Shown here piece by piece: positions 20,491 to 33,575 of a stretch of 64,000 nt of DNA. This DNA is from Hydractinia symbiolongicarpus (taxonomy: Eukaryota; Cnidaria; Hydrozoa; Anthoathecata; Hydractiniidae), in NCBI RefSeq assembly GCF_029227915.1, contig NC_079881.1:6076001-6140000 (forward strand), in the 5' to 3' direction. Position 1 is the stretch's first letter. Each line of letters starts with the position of its first letter. The notes under the pieces are model-generated. The model saw nothing but the letters and a program-made list of their open reading frames with translations. It did not search any database and was not told where the DNA came from. The translations under genes and the position numbers were made by a program.

Positions 20491-20890
20491 TTTCTGATAA
20501 ATTATCGGATTTTGTGATAAATTATCGGATTTTGTGATAAATTATCGGATTTTGTGATAAATTATCGGATTTTGTGATAAATTATCGGATTTTGTGATAA
20601 ATTATCGGATTTTGTGATAAATTATCGGATTTTGTGATAAATTATCGGATTTTGTGATAAATTATCGGATTTTGTAATAAATTATCGGATTTTGTGATAT
20701 ATTATCGGATTTTCTGATAGATTATCGGATTTTCTGATAAATTATCGATTATATTGATAAATTATCGTATTTTCTGATAGTTTACCGGATTTTCTGATAA
20801 ATTATCGGATTTTCTGATAAGTTGCCGGAGTTTCTGACAGATTATCGGATTTTCTGATAAATTATCGGATTTTTTGATTAATTATCAGAT
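20491..20890. repeat. 20-bp tandem array with GATAAATTATC core
   Basis: About 19-20 units of attatcggattttgtgataa. The first nine are nearly identical; later ones vary (tttctgatag, tttctgataa). Each unit junction forms the palindrome GATAAaTTATC, two GATA cores head to head. The related locus at 42430-42475 has only one or two units, so the array expanded here. Confidence 0.9.
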
Positions 20891-21049
20891 TAAAAAAGCT
20901 TGATTCTAAATATTTCAAAGATGTAAAAATTTGTCAAAAGAAGTTTCTAAATTGATTAAGCATATGCTATACTCTAAAATCTTCCTTGATATACAATTTA
21001 TTTATAGGTCACCCTTGATCTACAAATTTATTCATAGATCACCCTTAAA

Positions 21050-24000
21050 TTTATACATTTGTTACATATTTGTTACATATTTGTTACATATTTGTTACAT
21101 ATTTGTTATATATTTGTTATATATTTCTTACATATTTGTTATATATTTGTTATATATTTGTTATATTTTTGTTATATGTTTGTTATATATTTGTTATAGA
21201 TTTGTTACATATTTGTTATACATTTGTTATATATTTGTTATATATTTGTTATATATTTGTTACATTTTTTTTATACATTTGTTACATATTTGTTACATAT
21301 TTGTTACATATTTGTTACATATTTGTTATATATTTGGTATATATTTGTTATATATTTGTTATATATTTGTTACATATTTGTTATGTTTTTGTTATATGTT
21401 TGTTATATATTTGTTATATATTTGTTATATATTTGTTATATTTTTGTTATATGTTTGTTATATATTTGTTATAGATTTGTTACATATTTGTTATACATTT
21501 GTTATATATTTGTTATATATTTGTTATATATTTGTTATATATTTGTTACATATTTGTTATACATTTGTTACATATTTGTTACATATTTGTTATATATTTG
21601 GTATATATTTGTTATATATTTGTTATATATTTGTTACATATTTGTTATATTTTTGTTATATTTTTGTTATATATTTGTTATATATTTGTTATATATTTGT
21701 TATATATTTGTTACATATTTGTTATACATTTGTTACATATTTGTTATATATTTGTTATATATTTGTTATATATTTGTTACATATTTGTTATACATTTGTT
21801 ACATATTTGTTATATATTTGTTACATATTTGTTATATTTTTGTTATATTTTTGTTATATATTTGTTATATATTTGTTATATATTTGTTATATATTTGTTA
21901 CATATTTGTTATACATTTGTTACATATTTGTTACATATTTGTTATATATTTGGTATATATTTGTTAAATATTTGTTATATATTTGTTACATATTTGTTAT
22001 ATTTTTGTTATATTTTTGTTATATATTTGTTATATATTTGTTACATATTTGTTATATTTTTGTTATATGTTTGTTATATATTTGTTATATATTTGTTATA
22101 TATTTGTTATATTTTTGTTATATGTTTGTTATATATTTGTTATAGATTTGTTACATATTTGTTATACATTTGTTATATATTTGTTATATATTTGTTATAT
22201 ATTTGTTATATATTTGTTACATATTTGTTATACATTTGTTACATATTTGTTATATATTTGTTATATATTTGTTATATATTTGTTACATATTTGTTATACA
22301 TTTGTTACATATTTGTTACATATTTGTTACATATTTGTTACATATTTGTTATATATTTGTTATATATTTCTTACATATTTGTTAAATATTTGTTACATAT
22401 TTGTTATATATTTGTTATATATTTGTTATATATTTGTTATATGTTTGTTATATATTTGTTACATATTTGTTATACATTTGTTACATATTTGTTACATATT
22501 TGTTACATATTTGTTACATATTTGTTATATATTTGTTATATATTTCTTACATATTTGTTATATATTTGTTACATATTTGTTATATATTTGTTATATATTT
22601 GTTATATATTTGTTATACATTTGTTATATATTTGTTATATATTTGTTATACATTTGTTATATATTTGTTATATATTTGTTATATATTTGTTATACATTTG
22701 TTATATATTTGTTATATATTTGTTATATATTTGTTATATATTTGTTACATATTTGTTATACATTTGTTACATATTTGTTATACATTTGTTACATATTTGT
22801 TACATATTTGTTATATATTTGGTATATATTTGTTATATATTTGTTATATATTTGTTACATATTTGTTATATTTTTGTTATATTTTTGTTATATATTTGTT
22901 ATATATTTGTTATATATTTGTTATATATTTGTTACATATTTGTTATACATTTGTTACATATTTGTTATATATTTGTTATATATTTGTTATATATTTGTTA
23001 CATATTTGTTATACATTTGTTACATATTTGTTACATATTTGTTACATATTTGTTACATATTTGTTATATTTTTGTTATATTTTTGTTATATATTTGTTAT
23101 ATATTTGTTATATATTTGTTATATATTTGTTACATATTTGTTATACATTTGTTACATATTTGTTATATATTTGTTATATACTTGTTATATATTTGTTACA
23201 TATTTGTTATACATTTGTTACATATTTGTTATATATTTGTTACATATTTGTTATATTTTTGTTATATTTTTGTTATATATTTGTTATATATTTGTTATAT
23301 ATTTGTTATATATTTGTTACATATTTGTTATACATTTGTTACATATTTGTTACATATTTGTTATATATTTGGTATATATTTGTTAAATATTTGTTATATA
23401 TTTGTTACATATTTGTTATATTTTTGTTATATTTTTGTTATATATTTGTTATATATTTGTTACATATTTGTTATATATTTGTTATATATTTGTTATATAT
23501 TTGTTACATATTTGTTATACATTTGTTACATATTTGTTACATATTTGTTACATATTTGTTACATATTTGTTATATTTTTGTTATATTTTTGTTATATATT
23601 TGTTATATATTTGTTATATATTTGTTATATATTTGTTACATATTTGTTATACATTTGTTACATATTTGTTATATATTTGTTATATACTTGTTATATATTT
23701 GTTACATATTTGTTACACATTTGTTACATATTTGTTATATATTTGTTACATATTTGTTATATTTTTGTTATATTTTTGTTATATATTTGTTACATATTTG
23801 TTATACATTTGTTACATATTTGTTACATATTTGTTACATATTTGTTACATATTTGTTATATATTTGTTATATATTTGTTATATATTTGTTACATATTTGT
23901 TATACATTTGTTACATATTTGTTATATATTTGTTATATATTTGTTATATATTTGTTACATATTTGTTATACATTTGTTACATATTTGTTACATATTTGTT

Positions 24001-27000
24001 ACATATTTGTTACATATTTGTTATATTTTTGTTATATTTTTGTTATATATTTGTTATATATTTGTTATATATTTGTTATATATTTGTTACATATTTGTTA
24101 TACATTTGTTACATATTTGTTATATATTTGTTATATACTTGTTATATATTTGTTACATATTTGTTATACATTTGTTACATATTTGTTATATATTTGTTAC
24201 ATATTTGTTATATTTTTGTTATATTTTTGTTATATATTTGTTATATATTTGTTATATATTTGTTATATATTTGTTACATATTTGTTATACATTTGTTACA
24301 TATTTGTTACATATTTGTTATATATTTGGTATATATTTGTTAAATATTTGTTATATATTTGTTACATATTTGTTATATTTTTGTTATATTTTTGTTATAT
24401 ATTTGTTATATATTTGTTACATATTTGTTATATTTTTGTTATATGTTTGTTATATATTTGTTATATATTTGTTATATATTTGTTATATTTTTGTTATATG
24501 TTTGTTATATATTTGTTATAGATTTGTTACATATTTGTTATACATTTGTTATATATTTGTTATATATTTGTTATATATTTGTTATATATTTGTTACATAT
24601 TTGTTATACATTTGTTACATATTTGTTACATATTTGTTATATATTTGGTATATATTTGTTATATATTTGTTATATATTTGTTACATATTTGTTATATTTT
24701 TGTTATATTTTTGTTATATATTTGTTATATATTTGTTATATATTTGTTATATATTTGTTACATATTTGTTATACATTTGTTACATATTTGTTATATATTT
24801 GTTATATATTTGTTATATATTTGTTACATATTTGTTATACATTTGTTACATATTTGTTACATATTTGTTACATATTTGTTACATATTTGTTATATATTTG
24901 TTATATATTTGTTATATATTTGTTACATATTTGTTATATATTTGTTACATATTTGTTACATATTTGTTACATATTTGTTACATATTTGTTATATATTTGT
25001 TATATATTTGTTACATATTTGTTATACATTTGTTACATATTTGTTACATATTTGTTACATATTTGTTACATATTTGTTATATATTTGGTATATATTTGTT
25101 ATATATTTGTTATATATTTGTTACATATTTGTTATATTTTTGTTATATGTTTGTTATATATTTGTTATATCTTTGTTATATATTTGTTATATATTTGTTA
25201 TATATTTGTTATATATTTGTTACATATTTGTTATACATTTGTTACATATTTGTTACATATTTGTTATATATTTGGTATATATTTGTTATATATTTGTTAT
25301 ATATTTGTTACATATTTGTTATATTTTTGTTATATTTTTGTTATATATTTGTTATATATTTGTTATATATTTGTTATATATTTGTTACATATTTGTTATA
25401 CATTTGTTACATATTTGTTATATATTTGTTATATATTTGTTATATATTTGTTACATATTTGTTATACATTTGTTACATATTTGTTATATATTTGTTACAT
25501 ATTTGTTATACATTTGTTACATATTTGTTACATATTTGTTACATATTTGTTACATATTTGTTATATATTTGTTATATATTTGTTATATTTTTGTTATATG
25601 TTTGTTATATATTTGTTATAGATTTGTTACATATTTGTTATACATTTGTTATATATTTGTTATATATTTGTTATATATTTGTTACATATTTGTTATACAT
25701 TTGTTACATATTTGTTACATATTTGTTACATATTTGTTACATATTTGTTATATATTTGGTATATATTTGTTATATATTTGTTATATATTTGTTACATATT
25801 TGTTATATTTTTGTTATATGTTTGTTATATATTTGTTATATATTTGTTATATATTTGTTATATTTTTGTTATATGTTTGTTATATATTTGTTATAGATTT
25901 GTTACATATTTGTTATACATTTGTTATATATTTGTTATATATTTGTTATATATTTGTTATATATTTGTTACATATTTGTTACATATTTGTTATATATTTG
26001 TTACATATTTGTTATATTTTTGTTATATTTTTGTTATATATTTGTTATATATTTGTTATATATTTGTTATATATTTGTTACATATTTGTTATACATTTGT
26101 TACATATTTGTTACATATTTGTTATATATTTGGTATATATTTGTTAAATATTTGTTATATATTTGTTACATATTTGTTATATTTTTGTTATATTTTTGTT
26201 ATATATTTGTTATATATTTGTTACATATTTGTTATATTTTTGTTATATGTTTGTTATATATTTGTTATATATTTGTTATATATTTGTTATATTTTTGTTA
26301 TATGTTTGTTATATATTTGTTATAGATTTGTTACATATTTGTTATACATTTGTTATATATTTGTTATATATTTGTTATATATTTGTTATAGATTTGTTAC
26401 ATATTTGTTATACATTTGTTATATATTTGTTATATATTTGTTATATATTTGTTACATATTTGTTATACATTTGTTACATATTTGTTACATATTTGTTACA
26501 TATTTGTTACATATTTGTTATATATTTGGTATATATTTGTTATATATTTGTTATATATTTGTTACATATTTGTTATATTTTTGTTATATGTTTGTTATAT
26601 ATTTGTTATATATTTGTTATATATTTGTTATATTTTTGTTATATGTTTGTTATATATTTGTTATAGATTTGTTACATATTTGTTATACATTTGTTATATA
26701 TTTGTTATATATTTGTTATATATTTGTTATATATTTGTTACATATTTGTTACATATTTGTTATATATTTGTTACATATTTGTTATATTTTTGTTATATTT
26801 TTGTTATATATTTGTTATATATTTGTTATATATTTGTTATATATTTGTTACATATTTGTTATACATTTGTTACATATTTGTTACATATTTGTTATATATT
26901 TGGTATATATTTGTTAAATATTTGTTATATATTTGTTACATATTTGTTATATTTTTGTTATATTTTTGTTATATATTTGTTATATATTTGTTACATATTT

Positions 27001-29046
27001 GTTATATTTTTGTTATATGTTTGTTATATATTTGTTATATATTTGTTATATATTTGTTATATTTTTGTTATATGTTTGTTATATATTTGTTATAGATTTG
27101 TTACATATTTGTTATACATTTGTTATATATTTGTTATATATTTGTTATATATTTGTTATATATTTGTTACATATTTGTTATACATTTGTTACATATTTGT
27201 TACATATTTGTTATATATTTGGTATATATTTGTTATATATTTGTTACATATTTGTTATACATTTGTTACGTATTTGTTATATATTTGTTATATATTTGTT
27301 ATATATTTGTTACATATTTGTTATACATTTGTTACATATTTGTTACATATTTGTTACATATTTGTTACATATTTGTTATATATTTGTTATATATTTCTTA
27401 CATATTTGTTATATATTTGTTATATATTTGTTATATTTTTGTTATATGTTTGTTATATATTTGTTATAGATTTGTTACATATTTGTTATACATTTGTTAT
27501 ATATTTGTTATATATTTGTTATATATTTGTTATATATTTGTTATATATTTGTTATACATTTGTTATATATTTGTTATATATTTGTTATATATTTGTTATA
27601 TATTTGTTATACATTTGTTATATATTTGTTATATATTTGTTATACATTTGTTATATATTTGTTATATATTTGTTATATATTTGTTATACATTTGTTATAT
27701 ATTTGTTATATATTTGTTATATATTTGTTATATATTTGTTACATATTTGTTATACATTTGTTACATATTTGTTATACATTTGTTACATATTTGTTACATA
27801 TTTGTTATATATTTGGTATATATTTGTTATATATTTGTTATATATTTGTTACATATTTGTTATATTTTTGTTATATTTTTGTTATATATTTGTTATATAT
27901 TTGTTATATATTTGTTATATATTTGTTACATATTTGTTATACATTTGTTACATATTTGTTATATATTTGTTACATATTTGTTACATATTTGTTACATATT
28001 TGTTACATATTTGTTACATATTTGTTATATATTTGTTATATATTTCTTACATATTTGTTATATATTTGTTATATATTTGTTATATTTTTGTTATATATTT
28101 GTTATACATTTGTTATATATTTGTTATATATTTGTTATATATTTGTTATACATTTGTTATATATTTGTTATATATTTGTTATATATTTGTTATATATTTG
28201 TTACATATTTGTTATACATTTGTTACATATTTGTTATACATTTGTTACATATTTGTTACATATTTGTTATATATTTGGTATATATTTGTTATATATTTGT
28301 TATATATTTGTTACATATTTGTTATATTTTTGTTATATTTTTGTTATATATTTGTTATATATTTGTTATATATTTGTTATATATTTGTTACATATTTGTT
28401 ATACATTTGTTACATATTTGTTATATATTTGTTATATATTTGTTATATATTTGTTACATATTTGTTATACATTTGTTACATATTTGTTACATATTTGTTA
28501 CATATTTGTTACATATTTGTTATATATTTGTTATATATTTCTTACATATTTGTTAAATATTTGTTACATATTTGTTATATATTTGTTATATATTTGTTAT
28601 ATATTTGTTATATGTTTGTTATATATTTGTTACATATTTGTTATACATTTGTTACATATTTGTTACATATTTGTTACATATTTGTTACATATTTGTTATA
28701 TATTTGTTATATATTTCTTACATATTTGTTATATATTTGTTACATATTTGTTATATATTTGTTATATATTTGTTATATATTTGTTATACATTTGTTACAT
28801 ATTTGTTATATATTTGGTATATATTTGTTAAATATTTGTTATATATTTGTTACATATTTGTTATATTTTTGTTATATTTTTGTTATATATTTGTTATATA
28901 TTTGTTACATATTTGTTATACATTTGTTATATATTTGTTATATATTTGTTATACATTTGTTATATATTTGTTATATATTTGTTATATATTTGTTATACAT
29001 TTGTTATATCTTTGTTATATATTTGTTTGTTATACATTTGTTTCTT
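21050..29046. repeat. ~8-kb 11-bp minisatellite (tttgttatata/tttgttacata)
   Basis: Close to 727 units, estimated from length divided by 11. Variants at fixed positions (tttggtata, tttttgttata, tttgttaaata, tttcttacata, tttgtttgtt) form higher-order patterns. Because 11 is not a multiple of 3, all three forward frames read the same 11-residue cycle (YICYIFVIYLL) with no stop, giving spurious frames of up to 1465 codons; the minus strand has stops. I treat the frames as artefacts: the codon pattern is only the repeat and no gene-like start or conserved variant is seen. Confidence 0.95.
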
Positions 29047-29330
29047 AGCAATTTGAATAAATCAAATGAAAACTCAGGTATCTCTCCCTATCATCACAAA
29101 GTGGCCGCATTTTTAAACTTCGTCCAAAGGCTTCCTAGATTTTTATGCGTGGCAGAACCTAAATATGAAAATTATCCTGGATACGAGATTGACCGTTTAT
29201 AAGGAATGGCTATAATTAAGTAGCACTAGTTGCTTGAGAGACGTTCTTTATTTACTTTCAACATAAGTGAGCGCTTATTAGACAGGCGTTCTTAAAGTTG
29301 AAATCATATAGATTGTATCAGCAATCTTTC
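29047..29330. repeat. Right arm of the minisatellite complex
   Basis: It matches 41885-42205 in the same orientation: agcaacttgaataaa, cgtcccaaggcttc, ggttgcttgagagacgttct, gacaggtatt/gcgttcttaaagttgaaatca and tcagcaatctttctcgcc. It is therefore a dispersed sequence, not unique DNA next to the array. Confidence 0.75.
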
Positions 29331-29625
29331 TCGCCATCAATCCCTCTCGCCAGCAATCTTTCTCACCAGAAATTTTTCTCGCCAGCAATCTTTCTCACCA
29401 GCAATCTTTCTCACCAGCAATCTTTCTCCCCAGAAATCTTTCTCGCCAGCAATCTTTCTCGCCAGCAATCTCTCTCGCCAGCAATCTTTCTCTCCACCAA
29501 TCATTCTCGCCATCAATCTTTTGCGCCAGCAATCTCTCTCGCCAGCAATCTTTCTCTCCGGCAATCATTCTCGCCATCAATCTTTCTCGCCAGTAATCTT
29601 CTCGCCAGCAATCTTACTCGCCAAT
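29321..29625. repeat. 16-bp minisatellite (gcaatctttctcgcca)
   Basis: About 18 units of gcaatctttctcgcca with variants (tcacca, ctccacca, gaaatctttc). The related right arm at 42180-42200 has a single unit. The open frame across it is repeat-driven. Confidence 0.9.
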
Positions 29626-31814
29626 ATTTGTTAAACTTTCTGTTCCACAATTTCAAAATTCTGACCGCATACCTAGTTGTTTTTAAAATTTCTGTTTTTA
29701 TCATATTTATTTATTTATTTTTATTTCTTATTTATTATCTTCAGGCTAGATTGTTGCTCACAAGTTGCTTCATCATTTAAAGAATTTAAATCTCATGACG
29801 CGTTAAACGTTACTTATTACATATAAAACTTTCTTTCGATCAATTTCGGTTGATAAGAAATATATCATTGGTACCGATAAGTCGATCCTGTTATTAGGGT
29901 GAATAAGACCACAATATGATACATATGTTTACATGTCATAGACAAACCTACACCAAAATAACCCTTGCATGCCAACTAACACTATTTTAACGTTTTTACC
30001 AAATTCAACTATGCTGCTCTACATTTAAGGAATTTCAGCACCAGAGCTGTTTTTAGACCGAATAGTATAGTTTTTGTGACTATAAATTCTTTTCTTATAC
30101 TTACCTTTTTTAAAATAGTCATGTTTCTCATTTCGTCTGTAGTTTATAAAGCTTGGTTGCGCAAGTGTGTCACCTTTGTTTACTTTTATAAATCTGTAAT
30201 GTATTCTTGACTACTATAATGTAGTACCGAAAACTACATACCAACCCTGTGTGTGGGATTATTCTTGGCTTATGTTTCAGTAATTTATATACATTTATAA
30301 TTATTTTTTCTTATTTATTCATTTTCTTCTCAAAACAAGTAATCAATGTTACAAAAAACAAACTTTTCATTAGAACACGAAGCACCTGCATATAACTACG
30401 TTCTTGTGTATTTGTGACATCGATATAGTGATACAAGAGGCCTTGGACGAGGTTGCCAAGGACGAGGTTGCCAAGTGCAATAATTAAAAATCAACTTACA
30501 CTTTCTTGTTAAAATTCAATTTTGAAAGCAACCTGTTACACCTTTTGTTCAGTCGGTTATTTCTTCATGGTAAAGCAGTTTCGCATTGCGTCACTTTTAA
30601 ATGTTGTCCACTTTTTAAAGAAACAGCACAGTCCGCAGCACCAAATTGTCCAGCTAGTCATCAAATGTGTTTCTTGATTATACAAGAATCATAATCTAAT
30701 ATTTCTACTCATCTGGTCAGTAAATTAGACATCCACCTAGAAAAAGCATCGCCGTAAACTTTTTGATGTGTACATAGTTTCTTTATGTTCGTTGCAACAT
30801 AACCCGTGCTTTTATGGGGAAAGGTTGAAGCTGAACGAACCACAATACAAACTGGCTTCCAGGATATATAGTCTATTGGATAAACTTGATAACTGCTCTA
30901 GGCAAAAGACTATGAGGACGAGAATGGCCGGAACAGTATAATTAACATACATATTTAACCTTTCGCAAAGTCGATTTAATGGAAACACGAATCTTTTATC
31001 TTTTTTCTTTATTATTTTATGTTTATAGGACAACGCTTCTTGCGGTATCTGTACAATAACTTTACCCTTAACAACAACATGTGTAATAAACGTGTATAAT
31101 GTTATTTTATAGACAATAAGTATTAATTATTCGCATATATTGTATTATAACTAAGGATGACAAAAGATGAGTCAGAATATTCTTCGTGTTTAAAAACGTG
31201 TATTCTTTCTTCGCAATCTTGTAAACTAATATTATACAATGGTTTTTAATTTTCATCCTGTTACAACTCGTCAAAAATTCTTTTCAGTAGAGTAACACCG
31301 ATTGTCGCACACACGTTTGTTTAAAAAAATCATCCTTTTAGTTTAAGTCTTGTGATTTTTATAAAAACAGCATTTTGAGCCTTAAAATCATTCTTCATTT
31401 AAATGGTAACTTCTATCTATTATCTTTTATATATACTACTCGATATTTTGCAAAATGAAATGTTCAGATCATGTAAAAGGTTAACATATATGTATTACAA
31501 AACCTTATTCTTTATCGGGGTGGAAAAAAAGAGTTACAGACAAACCATTACAGAACATGACTATGGTCGACTTAACATCTGCTATTAGTAAAGTCCTTGT
31601 AACTCGTAACATGAAAATGTTCTTTTGTGGGCTTTTATGTTATAAATAGTTCACGCCCTTTGCTCATTATTCTTTTTGATTCTTACACCCCAGGGTGCTA
31701 ACAGTTTTCTGAGAAGACGCTTTTTACTACTAGGATTGTTTATCTTATTTATATTTAGCATTTTTTTTAGATTTCTGACATTAATTACTTTAATTCAAAG
31801 TAGTGAAGAAACAT

Positions 31815-31926
31815 ACAGTATTCTCTCCAATTACCAGACACTCTAACAGGCGGATACCTCTGATTAGCGGACACTTTGGTCATACACCGATGGTGTCAGT
31901 ATGGTGGTGGTGGTGAGGGTATACTG
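31815..31926. mobile_element. Short TIR element with TA target site (Tigger-like MITE)
   Basis: The ends cagtattctctccaat and, inverted, cagtataccctcaccacc begin with the same CAGTAT; TA dinucleotides lie outside both ends. The interior blocks accagacactct, agcggacacttt fit MITEs with pogo/Tigger ends. Length is 112 bp. Confidence 0.5.
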
Positions 31927-32623
31927 TATATACATAATTTAGCATATCCGACGGATGCTACGCTTAAATTTAAAAACAGAAAATAATCAGATAAATGCAT
32001 CAGATAAATGCAAAAAAAAAAAAAAAGAATGAAAAAAGAAAAAAGATCCCAAAGCAATACTCCTAGAAGAAATGCAAAAGGAAGGGTAGGTTTATCGCTG
32101 TTGTTTAACCTGCGTAGATATTTGCAATGTTTTTATATTCTATTTGTTTTTTCTATATGTTCAAAATTTACGCGATGCAACTTGCAGACGCAGAAAGCAC
32201 ATCGAAGAACTCGATACGACAGCGTTGATAGTAAGTACACCACAGTTTTGTTCATACACTTACTAGATACAATATTTAATATCGTATAATGAAAAATACT
32301 AATAGAAAAGGAGGTAAACAAATTAATAACGATTTATAATTTAAGAAAAAGGAGGTATGATTGGAAATAGGGTCAAGTCCTCGTTATGTATCTCCAAAGA
32401 AAGTACTGAATTATAGAATATTTATTTGTACCAGACGATGTAAAAGGCGAAACACAATTTTATGTTGTGATATTGAATGTTTTGTACGAATTCACTTTCT
32501 CTTTTTATGAAAGATTCACAAACATCAACACAAAAAGGCTTGCGAACGAAATTACACCATAATTCTTTCTAACGTTTTGTCTCACTTCTAGAATGCATAT
32601 CCAGTGTCGTTGTTCATGTTCTG

Positions 32624-32824
32624 TCAATCCCTGGAAATTACGACAGCGACCATACAATATTTACATGCTTCCAGAAAATTATTCCTGGTTATACCCAACC
32701 TGTTGAAAACTGGTTTTGGCACTTTGACTAGAGCTGGTGGAAGTGGGTTTTTTATGACTTTATGTGTTTTTACACAAGTTACAGCATCCCGATTAAAGCT
32801 GCACCAAGAGTCATTACCCGCCAA
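32624..32824 (-). pseudogene. Possible transposon-protein remnant
   Basis: The frame GNDSWCSFNRDAV followed by PLPPALVKVPKPVFNRLG resembles a zinc-ribbon-like W-C-x-x-x-R-D block I recall from Mutator-like transposon proteins of invertebrates. It is short and is followed by loss of similarity. The family call is from memory and could be wrong. Confidence 0.25.
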
Positions 32825-33179
32825 ATAATTCTCATACTATACGTTTTTAGAATAGTGTTAAATAGCCTGAAGATCTGAAGGGTAACGTGGGATCGTCAGT
32901 GTTCCTTGACCCAATCCCCTTTTAATCCGTAATTTTTTACCTAGTATGATACTTTACACGTCATTTTATATGCAATAGTATTTTTTAAAAACAACACGTT
33001 TTTTCTTATGAGAACGTCTAATTTTCAGCTGCGTTAGATGTGTTTATTTTTTAACACTCTAGCCTCAAATATTCTGTATTAAATTAATGAAGCCATTACA
33101 GTGCACCTAATACTTTGAGGCCAAACAACTTGGAAACGAGGTGGTGACGTCAATGATTTTTCACCGCGTAAGTAACTAG

Positions 33180-33575
33180 GGACCACCTAGGAACAATTTG
33201 GGTAGGTTTCCCAAACCTGGGTCGCCAAATCCGTTTCGAAATGAACGGGTTTATGACGTCATTAAAAAACCTTTAAACCACAATATTTCCGTAACCATTT
33301 GTCAAAAGTACATGATCCTATACATTTTCTTGATCAGCGTTTCAAGATCTATACGAAGAAGGCAACAGGTATACAAATTTCTAAAAAAAAATTCAGTTTG
33401 GACGGGGCCATTGCTGACATGATCATATACATTTTCTTGATCAGCGCTTTAAGCTCTCCACAATAGAGGTAACGTGAAAACAAAATTCTAAATTTATTTT
33501 AGTGGATGGGTTGCTGACGTCATCAAAATTTTTATCATGCCTGAGTGGATTTTTCCACGGGCCTTATCGACTAGT
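33180..33575 (+). repeat. SINE-like dispersed repeat with ggatttttccacgggc tail
   Basis: It contains gtttcccaaacctgggtcgc, two copies of tacattttcttgatcagcg (about 33318 and 33428), gctgacgtcatcaa, and a tail ggatttttccacgggcc...cgactagt like the repeats at 4195 and 17697. The block cacatgatcctacac near 43810 is a related fragment. Confidence 0.55.

Noticed and set aside
20491-20890. CRISPR-like array of regularly spaced repeats
   Set aside because: Units are contiguous without unique spacers, and the DNA is clearly animal.
20931-29202. Many long reading frames (up to 1465 codons) of a hydrophobic YICYIFVIYLL repeat
   Set aside because: They follow mechanically from an 11-bp repeat with no stop triplet on the plus strand; all three frames give the same peptide and there is no gene structure.
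29298-29780. 160-codon frame and its minus-strand partners (GERDCWR-type repeats)
   Set aside because: Driven by the 16-bp minisatellite.
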